From: Streptomyces sp. cg36
Lineage (GTDB): Bacteria; Actinomycetota; Actinomycetes; Streptomycetales; Streptomycetaceae
Reading direction: 5' to 3'
NCBI RefSeq assembly: GCF_041080675.1
Contig: NZ_CP163520.1
Location: 6,076,001-6,140,000, forward strand
DNA: 64,000 bases
How positions within the stretch are numbered: the first letter of the stretch is position 1; each line of letters opens with the position of its first letter. Below the pieces are notes generated by a model. It made no database searches, was not told the origin of the DNA, and was given only the letters and a program-made list of their open reading frames with translations. This document shows positions 1-8,278 of the stretch, piece after piece. Made by a program: the position numbers and the translations under genes.

Positions 1-821
1 AACTCCGGGCGCCGCACCGGGGCCGCGAACGGCTCGGCCGCCGCGTTCTCCACGCTGTTGAAGACGATGAAGACGTTGCTGCGCGGATACGGGGTGATGT
101 TGTCCCCGGAGCCGTGCATGCAGTTGCAGTCGAACCAGGTCGCCGAGCCCGCGCGGCCGGTGAACAGCCGGATGCCGTGCCGGTCGGCCATCGTGGTCAG
201 CGCCCCGTCGGACGGCGTGCCCGCGTCCTGCATCTGCAGCGACTTCTTGTAGTTGTCCTCGGGCGTGGCCCCGGCGCACCCGAGGAAGTCCCGGTGCGAA
301 CCGGGCATGATCATCAGGCCGCCGTTGGTGTCGTGGTTCTCGGTGAGCGCGATCGACACCGACACGGTCCGCATCCGGGGCAGACCGTCCTCGGCGTGCC
401 AGGTCTCGAAGTCCGAGTGCCAGTAGAAGCCCGACGCGCCGAACCCCGGCTTCACATTGATCCGCGACTGGTGGACGTACACGTCCGAGCCCAGGATCCG
501 CCGGGCGGTGCCGACCACGCGCTCGTCGCGCACCAGACCCGCGAAGACCTCGCTCAGCCGGTGCACCTCGAAGACCGAGCGCACCGACCGCGTCTGCGGC
601 TCCACGATCGAGCGCTCGTCGGCGCGGACCGCCGGATCGGCGATCATCCGCTCCAGCTCGCGCCGGTAGAAGGCCACCTCGTCGTCGGCGAGCAGCTGGT
701 CGACGGTGAGGAAGCCGTCCTTCTCGTACGACTCGAAGCCCTCCGACGGGCCCCAGACGACCGGGTCCTGACGGGGCGTCACCACTTCGGCGGCGCCGCG
801 GGTGGGGTACAGGTCCTGCAT
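1..821 (-). CDS. ectD: Ectoine 5-hydroxylase EctD (3' end outside window)
   Basis: EctD is an Fe(II)/2-oxoglutarate-dependent dioxygenase that turns ectoine into 5-hydroxyectoine, a cytoplasmic compatible solute. The 273 visible residues begin MQDLYPTRGA. They carry the iron-binding pair in FYWHSDFETW (His135, Asp137), the family stretch VHQSRINVKPGFGASGFY just before it, and a later His in CMHGSGDN. Family members are about 295-300 aa, so only the last 20-30 residues are missing. The ATG lies 5 nt after the ectC stop, so this is the last gene of ectABCD. Placement in the operon and motif conservation make the call secure. Confidence 0.97.
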   Translation of the reverse strand, partial: MQDLYPTRGAAEVVTPRQDPVVWGPSEGFESYEKDGFLTVDQLLADDEVAFYRRELERMIADPAVRADERSIVEPQTRSVRSVFEVHRLSEVFAGLVRDERVVGTARRILGSDVYVHQSRINVKPGFGASGFYWHSDFETWHAEDGLPRMRTVSVSIALTENHDTNGGLMIMPGSHRDFLGCAGATPEDNYKKSLQMQDAGTPSDGALTTMADRHGIRLFTGRAGSATWFDCNCMHGSGDNITPYPRSNVFIVFNSVENAAAEPFAAPVRRPE

Positions 822-826
822 GTCGA

Positions 827-1231
827 TCAGCCCTCCTCGGGTTCGGTCAGCAGCGGGTAGACGCCGTTCTCGTCGTGGTCCTCCCGTCCGGTGACGGGCG
901 GGTTGAAGACGCAGACGCAGCGGAAGTCGGTCTTGGGACGCAGGGTGTGGCGCTCATGGCCGTTCAGCAGGTACATCGTGCCGGGCTCGATCCAGTGGGT
1001 CTCGCCGCTCTCGTGGTCGGTGAGCTCGGCCTCGCCCTCCACGCACAGCACCGCCTCGATGTGGTTGGCGTACCACATCGACGTCTCGGTGCCCGCGTAC
1101 AGGACCGTCTCGTGCAGGGAGAAGCCGACCTTCTCCTTGGCGAGCACGATCCGCTTGCTCTCCCAGGTGCCGGAGGCGGCCCGGACGTGGCGGTCGGTGC
1201 CCTCGATGTCCTTCAACGAGCGGACGATCAC
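827..1231 (-). CDS. ectC: L-ectoine synthase EctC
   Basis: EctC is a cupin-fold enzyme that cyclises N-gamma-acetyl-diaminobutyrate to ectoine. The 134-aa protein starts at a GTG and reads [17 protein letters not shown], the family N-terminus. It has cupin motifs around [18 protein letters not shown] and [15 protein letters not shown] and the usual ending [16 protein letters not shown]. Length equals the family norm. The reading frame continues far upstream, but only as antisense to ectB, so the GTG at 1231 is the sensible start. It lies 32 nt after ectB and 5 nt before ectD. Confidence 0.97.
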   Translation of the reverse strand: MIVRSLKDIEGTDRHVRAASGTWESKRIVLAKEKVGFSLHETVLYAGTETSMWYANHIEAVLCVEGEAELTDHESGETHWIEPGTMYLLNGHERHTLRPKTDFRCVCVFNPPVTGREDHDENGVYPLLTEPEEG

Positions 1232-1263
1232 AGTGGGTTGCTCCCTTTCCTCGTAGGTACGGC

Positions 1264-2538
1264 TCAGACGGCCGTCTCGCGGACGGCGCGGGCGAGGGTG
1301 CGCAGCCCCTCGTCCAGCTCGTCCTCGGTGATGGTCAGCGGCGGCAGCAGCTTGGCCACCTCGCTCCGCGGGCCGGACGTCTCCACCAGCAGGCCGAGGT
1401 CGAAGGCGCGCCGCGCCACCCTGCCCGCCCGGTCCTTGTCGTGGAACTCCAGGCCCCAGACCAGACCGTGGCCCCGGTACTCCTTGACGTCGACCAGGTT
1501 CTCCTCGGTGAGGGAGATCAGCGCCTGCTCGACCTGCTCGCCCCGGGTCCTGGTCTGCTTCTCCAGGGCGCCGCCGTCCGACCAGTACGCCTCCAGGGCC
1601 GCGGTCGCGGTGACGAAGGCGGGGTTGTTGCCGCGGAAGGTGCCGTTGTGCTCGCCCGGCTCCCACACGTCCAGCTCCGGCTTGAACAGGCAGAGCGACA
1701 TGGGCAGTCCGTAGCCGCTGATCGACTTGGAGAGCGTGACGATGTCCGGGCTGATGCCCGCCTCCTCGAACGAGAAGAACGCGCCGGTGCGCCCGCACCC
1801 CATCTGGATGTCGTCGACGATCAGCAGCATGTCCTGGCGCCGGCACAGATCGGCGAGCGCCCGCAGCCACTGGGGCCGGGCCACGTTGATGCCGCCCTCG
1901 CCCTGCACGGTCTCCACGATCACGGCCGCGGGCTTGTTGAGCCCGGAGCCCTGGTCCTCCAGGAGCCGCTCGAACCACAGGAAGTCGGGCACCTGCCCGT
2001 CCAGGTAGTTGTCGAACGGCATCGGCGTGCCGTGCACCAGCGGGATCCCGGCCCCGGCGCGCTTGAAGGCGTTGCCGGTGACGGCGAGCGAGCCGAGCGA
2101 CATGCCGTGGAAGGCGTTGGTGAAGGAGACGATCGACTCGCGGCCCTTGACCTTGCGGGCCAGCTTCAGCGCCGCCTCGACCGCGTTGGTGCCGGTCGGG
2201 CCGGGGAACATCACCTTGTACGGCAGGTCGCGCGGGCGCAGGATCACGTCGTGGAACGTCTCCAGGAACGCCCGTTTCGACGTGGTGGCCATGTCCAGGC
2301 CGTGGGTGATGCCGTCGCGTTCCAGATAGTCCAGGAGCGCGCGTTTGAGCACCGGGTTGTTGTGCCCGTAGTTGAGTGAGCCGGCCCCGGCGAAGAAGTC
2401 CAGGTAGTCGTGGCCGTCCTCGTCGGTGAGCCGGGCGCCCTGGGCGCGGTCGAAGACGGCGGGCCAGCCGCGGCAGTAGCTGCGCACCTCGGACTCGACG
2501 GACTCGAAGACGCTCAGCGCGGGCGGGGTGATGGTCAC
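1264..2538 (-). CDS. ectB: Diaminobutyrate--2-oxoglutarate transaminase EctB
   Basis: EctB is a class III PLP aminotransferase that makes L-2,4-diaminobutyrate from aspartate semialdehyde with glutamate as donor, the first ectoine-specific step. The 424 aa match the family length. Visible motifs are [19 protein letters not shown] near the N-terminal third, the PLP region [15 protein letters not shown], and the Schiff-base lysine in [14 protein letters not shown]. The start codon overlaps the ectA stop by 4 nt, which suggests translational coupling. Confidence 0.97.
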   Translation of the reverse strand: MTITPPALSVFESVESEVRSYCRGWPAVFDRAQGARLTDEDGHDYLDFFAGAGSLNYGHNNPVLKRALLDYLERDGITHGLDMATTSKRAFLETFHDVILRPRDLPYKVMFPGPTGTNAVEAALKLARKVKGRESIVSFTNAFHGMSLGSLAVTGNAFKRAGAGIPLVHGTPMPFDNYLDGQVPDFLWFERLLEDQGSGLNKPAAVIVETVQGEGGINVARPQWLRALADLCRRQDMLLIVDDIQMGCGRTGAFFSFEEAGISPDIVTLSKSISGYGLPMSLCLFKPELDVWEPGEHNGTFRGNNPAFVTATAALEAYWSDGGALEKQTRTRGEQVEQALISLTEENLVDVKEYRGHGLVWGLEFHDKDRAGRVARRAFDLGLLVETSGPRSEVAKLLPPLTITEDELDEGLRTLARAVRETAV

Positions 2539-3044
2539 AGTCGTACTCCCAGGTCGATCCGGTAGAGGACTTCCGCCGCGTGCCCCGCGTCGGGGAACAG
2601 CCCGCTGTCGAAGAGGACTTCGCGGCGGGGCGCGGTGCCGCGCCGCTCGGCGAAGGAGGTGAACAGCCGGTCGGAGGCGGTGTTGTCGGGGGTCACGGTG
2701 GTCTCGACGGTGCTGACGCCGTGGGTGTCGGCGACCTTCCCGGTCAGCGCTTCGAGCAGGGCGCCGGCCAGGCCGCGCCCCCGGTGCTCGCGGTCCACGG
2801 CGACCTGCCAGACGACCAGCGTCCCGGGCCGGTCGGGGCGGACGTAGCCGGTGACGAAGGCGATCGGCTCACCGGTGGCGTCGCGCGCCACCACGGAGGT
2901 GGCGGCGAAGTCGCGGCACCAGAGCAGATAGCTGTACGAGGAGTTGAGGTCCAGGACTTGCGAGTCGCGGGCGATACGCCAGATCGCGGCGCCGTCCTCG
3001 ACGCGTGGGGTGTCGATATGGACAACGGTCTGTGCGGCGGTCAT
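2535..3044 (-). CDS. ectA: Diaminobutyrate acetyltransferase EctA
   Basis: EctA is a GNAT-fold enzyme that acetylates diaminobutyrate at the gamma nitrogen with acetyl-CoA. The GNAT acetyl-CoA loop is visible as [15 protein letters not shown], and the family block [18 protein letters not shown] is near the N-terminus. I start at the ATG at 3044 (MTAAQTVVH, 169 aa) because the 26 residues added by a GTG at 3122 look unlike the family and would place the start inside the leader. No strong Shine-Dalgarno is seen before 3044, so the start is less certain than the gene. Confidence 0.95.
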   Translation of the reverse strand: MTAAQTVVHIDTPRVEDGAAIWRIARDSQVLDLNSSYSYLLWCRDFAATSVVARDATGEPIAFVTGYVRPDRPGTLVVWQVAVDREHRGRGLAGALLEALTGKVADTHGVSTVETTVTPDNTASDRLFTSFAERRGTAPRREVLFDSGLFPDAGHAAEVLYRIDLGVRL

Positions 3045-3143
3045 GCGGAAGGAATTTACCCAGGGAAAATCGAAATCGCATTCCCGGGAGGGGGTGTGCA
3101 CGGCGTCCGTCTGTGTTATCACGCAGGTGTACGCGCGAGGCGG

Positions 3144-3167
3144 TTTGTCCGGTAATTGCCGGACAAA
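3144..3167. promoter_or_regulatory. Hairpin/palindrome upstream of ectA
   Basis: A 9-bp perfect inverted repeat (tttgtccgg, 6-nt loop, ccggacaaa) sits about 100 nt before the ectA ATG, between the possible promoter and the gene. It could be an operator or a 5' UTR hairpin. On the minus strand no run of U follows it, so it is not an obvious terminator. Confidence 0.5.
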
Positions 3168-3173
3168 AAGGCG

Positions 3174-3202
3174 CCATTGTGGGTTCGATCACACCCGTAC
3201 AA
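3174..3202 (-). promoter_or_regulatory. Possible ect promoter
   Basis: Read on the minus strand, TTGTAC is followed after 17 nt by CAATGG, a plausible but imperfect -35/-10 pair for the housekeeping sigma factor. It lies about 130 nt upstream of ectA and ahead of the 9-bp palindrome. This is based on spacing and partial match only. Confidence 0.3.
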
Positions 3203-3260
3203 CCGCCCGGAAAACCTTGTCGGGATCTTGCGTTTGAGATCAACGGGCCGGGGCAGAAGA

Positions 3261-3298
3261 AAACGGGAAGCTACTCTCGATAAAGTAGCTTCCCGTTT
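3261..3298 (-). terminator. Intrinsic terminator after the class V aminotransferase
   Basis: A perfect 15-bp stem (aaacgggaagctact with agtagcttcccgttt) closes an 8-nt loop. It lies 47 nt after the aminotransferase stop. In that direction the stem is followed by a pyrimidine-rich run, so it should isolate the ect operon from its upstream neighbour. Confidence 0.88.
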
Positions 3299-3345
3299 AC
3301 TGGAATTAATCTTCTATTTGGCTGCGCTATTGATGGAAAAGGAAG

Positions 3346-4443
3346 TCACCAGGTGTGCGCGACGGCCTTGAGGGCGGCTTCCGTGTCGACCTGGCGCCCG
3401 GCTGCGGCCAGCGCGGCCCCCAGCGCCGCCAGCGAACCGCGCACGGCCTCCTCGGTGGCGTCGGCGCCGTAGTGGTTGACCCGGATCATCTCCTTGGCCA
3501 GCGCCCCGCCGCCCGCGATCAGCGGCAGCGACGGGTCGGCCGCCAGCGCCGCGGCGACCAGCCCGGCGGCGTCGACCCCCTCGGGGGTGCGCAGCGTCGT
3601 GGCCACCGGCGCCGCGTCCCGGGCGTCGTGGACGTACGGCGTGAGGCCGCCGCCCAGCGCCGAGGCGCCCGCCCGGGTCGCGGCGGCGGCCGAGGCGTGC
3701 CGGGCCATCACCGTCTCCGGGCCCGCCGCCTCGATCCGCTCCACACACGCCTCCAGCGCCAGCATCTCCAGCTGCGCCGGAGCGTGCAGCAGGGCCTTGC
3801 GCCCGCCGTCGATCCAGCGCTCCTTCCAGTCCAGCAGCGAGAGGTAGGAGCGGCGCGGGGCCCGGGGGTTGGCGGCGATCCGCTCCCAGGCGCGCCCGCT
3901 CACCGACACCGCCGAGACGCCCGCCGGGCCGCCCATCGCCTTCTGCGCGCCGATCACGCACAGGTCCACGCCCCACGCGTCCGGCAGCAGCGGCTCGGCG
4001 CCCACCGAGGCGACCGCGTCCAGCATGAACAGCGCCCCGTGCCGGCGGACCACCTCGCCGATCTCCGCCACCGGGTTGGTGTTGCCGGTGGCCGCCTCCG
4101 CGTGCACCAGTGAGACGAAGTCGATCTCCGGGTGCTCGGTGAGCGCCCGGTCGATCTGCTCGGCGGTGACCGCCGCGTGGAAGGGCACCTCCAGGTCGAC
4201 CACGTGCGCGCCGCAGTCCCGCAGCCAGTCGCCGAACGTCTGGCCGTACGGGCCGGTCACCACGTTCAGCGCGGTGGAACCCGGGTGGGCCGCGCCCCGG
4301 ATGCAGCCCTCCAGCGGCAGCAGCGCCTCGCCCTGCATGATCACGACGTCCTGCTCGGTGGCGAGCAGCGCGGCCACCCGCCGCTCGATGGCCGCGAAGC
4401 GGTCGGCGGTCAGCGGGGCCAGATCGAGGAACGGGTGCGTCAC
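3346..4443 (-). CDS. Class V PLP-dependent aminotransferase (alanine--glyoxylate type)
   Basis: The 365-aa protein belongs to the class V (fold type I) aminotransferase family that includes alanine--glyoxylate and serine--pyruvate aminotransferases. Visible features are the substrate loop MQGEALLPLEG near residue 36, the PLP aspartate in FMLDAVASVGAEP, and the Schiff-base lysine at residue 168 in VIGAQKAMGGPAG. Length fits the family. It is divergent from an amidohydrolase 89 nt away and ends at a strong terminator. Neighbourhood does not reveal the substrate. A role in amino-acid or glyoxylate metabolism is likely, but ectoine synthesis is not implied because the terminator separates them. 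Confidence 0.85.
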   Translation of the reverse strand: MTHPFLDLAPLTADRFAAIERRVAALLATEQDVVIMQGEALLPLEGCIRGAAHPGSTALNVVTGPYGQTFGDWLRDCGAHVVDLEVPFHAAVTAEQIDRALTEHPEIDFVSLVHAEAATGNTNPVAEIGEVVRRHGALFMLDAVASVGAEPLLPDAWGVDLCVIGAQKAMGGPAGVSAVSVSGRAWERIAANPRAPRRSYLSLLDWKERWIDGGRKALLHAPAQLEMLALEACVERIEAAGPETVMARHASAAAATRAGASALGGGLTPYVHDARDAAPVATTLRTPEGVDAAGLVAAALAADPSLPLIAGGGALAKEMIRVNHYGADATEEAVRGSLAALGAALAAAGRQVDTEAALKAVAHTW

Positions 4444-4532
4444 AGCGGTGCCTTCTTCACATCAGCGGGGTGCTCGGTACATCGGTGGGTGTACCCGGTC
4501 GAGGGTACCCAGCGCCTCGTACAGTGCTGACC
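4444..4532. promoter_or_regulatory. Divergent promoter region with inverted repeats
   Basis: The 89-nt gap between divergent genes holds ggtaca (4476-4481) facing tgtacc (4490-4495) and, right after it, the palindrome gggtaccc (4503-4510). Both share a GGTAC core. This could be an operator for a GntR- or TetR-type regulator not encoded nearby. No protein can be assigned. Confidence 0.4.
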
Positions 4533-5624
4533 ATGAGCGATCACGTGGTGCTGCATGTGAAGGGGCGGGTGCTCGCCGGGCCCGAGGACGTGCGCGACGA
4601 ACTGTGGGCGGTGGACGGCCGGATCACCTACGAACGCCCGCCGGGCGCGGTGGAGGCCGTCACGCTTGCCGGCTGGGCGCTGCCCGGCCTGGTCGACGCG
4701 CACTGCCACGTCGGGCTCGACCAGCACGGCCCGGTCGACGACGAGACCAGCGAGAAGCAGGCGCTGCGGGACCGCGAGACGGGCACCCTGCTGCTGCGGG
4801 ACGCGGGCTCGCCCTCCGACACCCGCTGGATCGACGGCCGCGAGGACCTGCCGAAGATCATCCGGGCGGGCCGCCACATCGCCCGCACCCGCCGCTACAT
4901 CCGCAACTACGCCCATGAGATCGAGCCCGGCGACCTCGTCGCGTACGTGGCCCGCGAGGCGCGCCGCGGCGACGGCTGGGTGAAGCTGGTCGGCGACTGG
5001 ATCGACCGCGAGGTGGGCGACCTGACGGCCTGCTGGCCGCGCGGCGAGGTCGAGGCGGCGATCGCCGAGGCGCACCGGCTCGGCGCCCGGGTGACGGCCC
5101 ACTGCTTCGCCGAGGACTCGCTCCGCGACCTGGTGGAGGCGGGCATCGACTGCGTCGAGCACGCCACGGGCCTCACCGAGGAGACGATCCCGCTCTTCGC
5201 CGAGCGCGGTGTCGCCATCGTGCCCACCCTGGTCAACATCGCCACGTTCCCGCACCTCGCGGACGGCGGCGAGGCCAAGTTCCCGAACTGGTCGGCCCAT
5301 ATGCGCCGGCTCCACGCCCGCCGCTACGACACGGTCCGCGCGGCCCACGACGCCGGGATCCCCGTCTTCGTCGGCACCGACGCGGGCGGCTCGATGGCGC
5401 ACGGCCTGGTCGCCGAGGAGGTGGCCGAGCTGGTGAAGGCGGGCATCCCGCCCGTCGAGGCCCTCTCCGCCACGACCTGGGGCGCCCGGACCTGGCTGGG
5501 CCGCCCGGTCCTGGAGGAGGGCGCGCCGGCGGACCTCGTGGTGTACGAGGAGGACCCGCGCGCGGACGTACGGGTGCTGGCGGCGCCGAGCCGGATCGTG
5601 CTGAACGGGCGGATCGTGGGCTGA
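4533..5624 (+). CDS. Amidohydrolase family protein (imidazolonepropionase/prolidase-like)
   Basis: The 363-aa protein is a metal-dependent amidohydrolase of the ureA/ATZ superfamily. It shows the metal-binding DAHCHVGLD (His57, His59), then TAHCFAED, DCVEHATGL and the late aspartate in FVGTDAGGSMAHG. The end, LEEGAPADLVVYEEDPRAD, is the small beta-sandwich typical of the family. I start at ATG 4533, after which the sequence fits the family beta-strand. Substrate is unknown. Cytoplasmic, no signal peptide. Confidence 0.85.
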   Translation: MSDHVVLHVKGRVLAGPEDVRDELWAVDGRITYERPPGAVEAVTLAGWALPGLVDAHCHVGLDQHGPVDDETSEKQALRDRETGTLLLRDAGSPSDTRWIDGREDLPKIIRAGRHIARTRRYIRNYAHEIEPGDLVAYVAREARRGDGWVKLVGDWIDREVGDLTACWPRGEVEAAIAEAHRLGARVTAHCFAEDSLRDLVEAGIDCVEHATGLTEETIPLFAERGVAIVPTLVNIATFPHLADGGEAKFPNWSAHMRRLHARRYDTVRAAHDAGIPVFVGTDAGGSMAHGLVAEEVAELVKAGIPPVEALSATTWGARTWLGRPVLEEGAPADLVVYEEDPRADVRVLAAPSRIVLNGRIVG

Positions 5625-6011
5625 GGCGGGGGCGCGGGCCGACGTGGAGGGTGGCCGCGGGCCGGGGCGGTGAGTGGCCGGGGGCTGACGCGCGCAGTGA
5701 CGGCCGGGGGTGCGGGCTCGTTGTGCCCCCATGCCCTCGCGAGGCGTGCGCCGGGGCGGGGCGACCGGCGCACGCCCCAGGGAGGCCGCCGGGAGCGATG
5801 AGCTCGAACGCCCGCGCGTGCGATGCCGAACAGAACCCCGCATTCGCCCCTTTCGGGTGAACTGACGCCAGGTATCGGTGCGTTCACTCTCCGTGCGTAA
5901 AGATTCCGGTGTCTCACGTCACCGGCGCGCCCCTGGCTCACCCGAGCCCCACGAGTCCCCGTGGGCGGGCGCGGGGTGGCGGCTCATGTCTCCTGTGGGG
6001 GTTCCACCACC
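5625..6011. other. Gene-free stretch before the LAETG protein
   Basis: No gene was found in these 387 nt. The only structure seen is a short inverted repeat gtgaac (5857-5862) with gttcac (5882-5887), a possible operator. The promoter of the surface-protein gene should lie in the last 150 nt, but no convincing -35/-10 pair was seen. Confidence 0.5.
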
Positions 6012-6905
6012 TTGAACACCATCAACTTCCGCCTGCCCGCACGTAAGTCGGCCGCCGTCGCGCTGACGCTGGGGTCGCTGGCCCTCGCGGCGCCCGTCCC
6101 GGCACACGCCACGGGCGGCGGGCACGGCGGGCAGGCGAGCGCGGTCGTGCTGCGCACCGGGCTCGATGTCTCGCTGCTGAACAAGACGGTCGACGTCCCG
6201 CTCAAGACCACCCTCAACGAGGTCCGGGCGCCCGAGAGTTCCCGCCGGACCGCGCTCCAGGTGAAGCTGGACGGCGTGGCCAAGGGCCGGCCCGTCGACG
6301 TCCTCAACGCGGACGTCGCGGACGCCGTGGCGACGGTCGACGCCCACCGGGCCACCGGCAGCACCCACCTCCTGCACGCCCGCCTCCACGTCCCCGGACT
6401 GCCGCTGCTCTCCCTGATCGAGGTCCAGGAAGTCACCAGCAAGGCGGTCTGCGAGGCGGGCAAGCGGCCGACGGCCACCGCCAACCTGCTGGGCTCGGTG
6501 ACCGCCCTGGGCAAGAAGGTCACCCTGACGACGGGCGGCACGACCCGGGTGGCGGTGCCCGGGGTCGGCGAGGTCACCCTGGACCTGTCTTCCACGCGCA
6601 CCACGAGCCGTACCGCCGCCGCGACGGCCCTGAGCCTGCGGGTGTCGGTGAACCCCCTGAAGCTGAACGTGGCCGAGGTGACCGGCGAGGTGACCCTGGC
6701 GGAGGCGACCTGCGAGGCCCCGACCCCGGCCGCCCCGACCCGGGCGTCGAGCACCTCGGTGCGCCCCCAGGCGACCGAGGCCGACCCGAAGCTGGCCCTG
6801 GCGGAGACCGGCGGCGGCTCGTCGACGCCGTACGTGGTCGGCGGGGCGCTGGCGCTGCTGGTGGCGGGCGGGGGAGCGGTGCTGGTCGCTCGGCGGCGCG
6901 GCTGA
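6012..6905 (+). CDS. LAETG sortase-anchored surface protein (SCO1860 type)
   Basis: The product is a 297-aa secreted protein with an N-terminal signal peptide (positive LPARKSAAVALTLGSLALA then a cut near AHA), a beta-rich middle with many Thr/Val, and a C-terminal cell-wall sorting signal: LAETG at about 263-267, a hydrophobic segment, and a final RRRG. Streptomyces class E sortases use LAXTG motifs, so it should be linked to the cell wall. I recall a Streptomyces family called the SCO1860 LAETG-anchored proteins. The start is taken as TTG 6012 behind gtgggggt. An ATG at 5961 is in frame but lacks a good ribosome site. Function at the surface is unknown. Confidence 0.88.
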   Translation: MNTINFRLPARKSAAVALTLGSLALAAPVPAHATGGGHGGQASAVVLRTGLDVSLLNKTVDVPLKTTLNEVRAPESSRRTALQVKLDGVAKGRPVDVLNADVADAVATVDAHRATGSTHLLHARLHVPGLPLLSLIEVQEVTSKAVCEAGKRPTATANLLGSVTALGKKVTLTTGGTTRVAVPGVGEVTLDLSSTRTTSRTAAATALSLRVSVNPLKLNVAEVTGEVTLAEATCEAPTPAAPTRASSTSVRPQATEADPKLALAETGGGSSTPYVVGGALALLVAGGGAVLVARRRG

Positions 6906-6972
6906 GGGGTTCCGGGGCGGGGCGGGGTCTGTGGGGTGCGGGGGATCGGGGTGCGGGGTTCACCGCGGGCCG

Positions 6973-7182
6973 TGCGTGGCTGGTCGCGCAGTTCCCCGCG
7001 CCCCGGGGGAGGCGGGTGTTCTGTGCGGGCGGGTGGGGTCCGTGGCCCTGGGGGCGGATTGTTCCGTGCGGGCCGTGGGTGGCTGGTCGCGCGGTTCCCC
7101 GCGCCCCTGGGAGCGGGGCGTTCTGTGCGGGCCCCGCGTCCCTGGGGTGGAGTCGGATCGTTCTGTGCGGGCGGCGCGGGGC
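6973..7182. repeat. Degenerate tandem intergenic repeat
   Basis: Two long copies about 100 nt apart (near 6975-7004 and 7075-7108) share ggctggtcgcgc and gttccccgcgcccc. The element ttctgtgcgggc or a one-base variant recurs at about 7018, 7059, 7119 and 7169. Related ggttccccgcgcccct elements are common between genes in Streptomyces. The stretch between the LAETG gene and the cobC-like gene is otherwise empty. Confidence 0.75.
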
Positions 7183-7192
7183 CCGTGCCGGT

Positions 7193-8278
7193 TCAGGCGT
7201 GGGGCGTGTGGGTCGCCGTCAGTGTCAGGGCCTGGTCCAGTGCTTGGAGGAAACGGTTCGTCGTGACCCGGTCCCGGACCGCGATCCGCAGCCACTCCGG
7301 GCCGAGGCCCGGGAACGTGTCGCCCCGTCGCACCGCGAACCCCAGCCCGCGCAGCCGCGCCCGCACCTCCGCCGCCCCCGCCATCCGGGCCAGCACGAAC
7401 GGCCCCTCCGCCGCCTCCACCACCCGTACCTCGTCGAACTCGCCCAGCCCGGCCGTCAGATGCTCCCGGTCCGCCGCCAGGCTCAGCGCCGCCGCCTCCG
7501 CCTCGGCCAGCGCGCGCGGCGAGACGCACTCCTCGGCCGCCACCAGCGCGGGCGTGGAGACCGGCCACAGCGGCTGCGCCCGCTCCAGCGCGGCCACCAC
7601 CTCCGGCTCGGCCAGCACATAGCCGATCCGCAGCCCCGCCAGCCCCCACGTCTTGGTGAGGCTGCGCAGCACGACGAGCCCCGGCACGTCCGTACGTCCC
7701 GCCAGCGCCTCCCGCTCGCCCGGCACCGCGTCCATGAACGCCTCGTCCACCACCAGCGTCCGCCCCGGCCGGGCCAGTGAGTCGATGAGCTTCGCCGGGT
7801 GCAGCACCGACGTCGGGTTGGTCGGGTTGCCCACCACCACGAGGTCGGCCTCGGGCGGCACCGAGGCCGGGTCGAGCCGGAAGCCGTCCCCGGGGCGCAG
7901 CAGCACCCGCCGCACCGTGTGCCCGGCGTCCCGCAGCGCCGCCTCCGGCTCGGTGAACTGCGGATGCACCACCACCGGACAGCGCACCGGCAGCGCCCGG
8001 GCCAGCAGCACGAACGCCTCCGCGGCGCCCGCCGTCAGCAGCACCCGCTCCTCGGGCAGCCCGTGCCGCCGCGCGACCGCGGCCCGCGCCGCCCGCCCGT
8101 CGGGATAGGCGGCGAGACCGGTCAGGGACGCGGCGATGCGCTCCCGCAGCCAGTCCGGGGGAGTGCCCGACCGGACGTTGACCGCGAGGTCCGTCAGCTC
8201 GCCGCCGACGTCCCGGACCTCGGCGTCGCCGTGGTGGCGCAGATCGTGCTCAGTGGTGTGCGTGCGCATGGCTGCCAT
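7193..8278 (-). CDS. CobC-like PLP aminotransferase of the cobalamin cluster
   Basis: This 361-aa fold-type-I PLP enzyme belongs to the histidinol-phosphate aminotransferase/CobC family (Rv2231c type). CobC/CobD relatives make the (R)-1-amino-2-propanol phosphate arm of cobalamin by decarboxylating threonine phosphate. Visible are the N-terminal NVRSGTPPDWL, the PLP-binding GNPTNPTSV and VDEAFMD, and the lysine in LRSLTKTWGLAGLRIGY. It starts at ATG 8278 (or ATG 8269), inside the end of the cbiX gene, so it is translated as the last gene of that operon. The decarboxylase role is from family and context. Confidence 0.82.
   Translation of the reverse strand: MAAMRTHTTEHDLRHHGDAEVRDVGGELTDLAVNVRSGTPPDWLRERIAASLTGLAAYPDGRAARAAVARRHGLPEERVLLTAGAAEAFVLLARALPVRCPVVVHPQFTEPEAALRDAGHTVRRVLLRPGDGFRLDPASVPPEADLVVVGNPTNPTSVLHPAKLIDSLARPGRTLVVDEAFMDAVPGEREALAGRTDVPGLVVLRSLTKTWGLAGLRIGYVLAEPEVVAALERAQPLWPVSTPALVAAEECVSPRALAEAEAAALSLAADREHLTAGLGEFDEVRVVEAAEGPFVLARMAGAAEVRARLRGLGFAVRRGDTFPGLGPEWLRIAVRDRVTTNRFLQALDQALTLTATHTPHA

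Noticed and set aside
2635..3243. Longer N-terminus for EctA from GTG 3122
   Set aside because: The extra residues look unlike the EctA family and overlap the leader hairpin region. The ATG at 3044 gives the family start.
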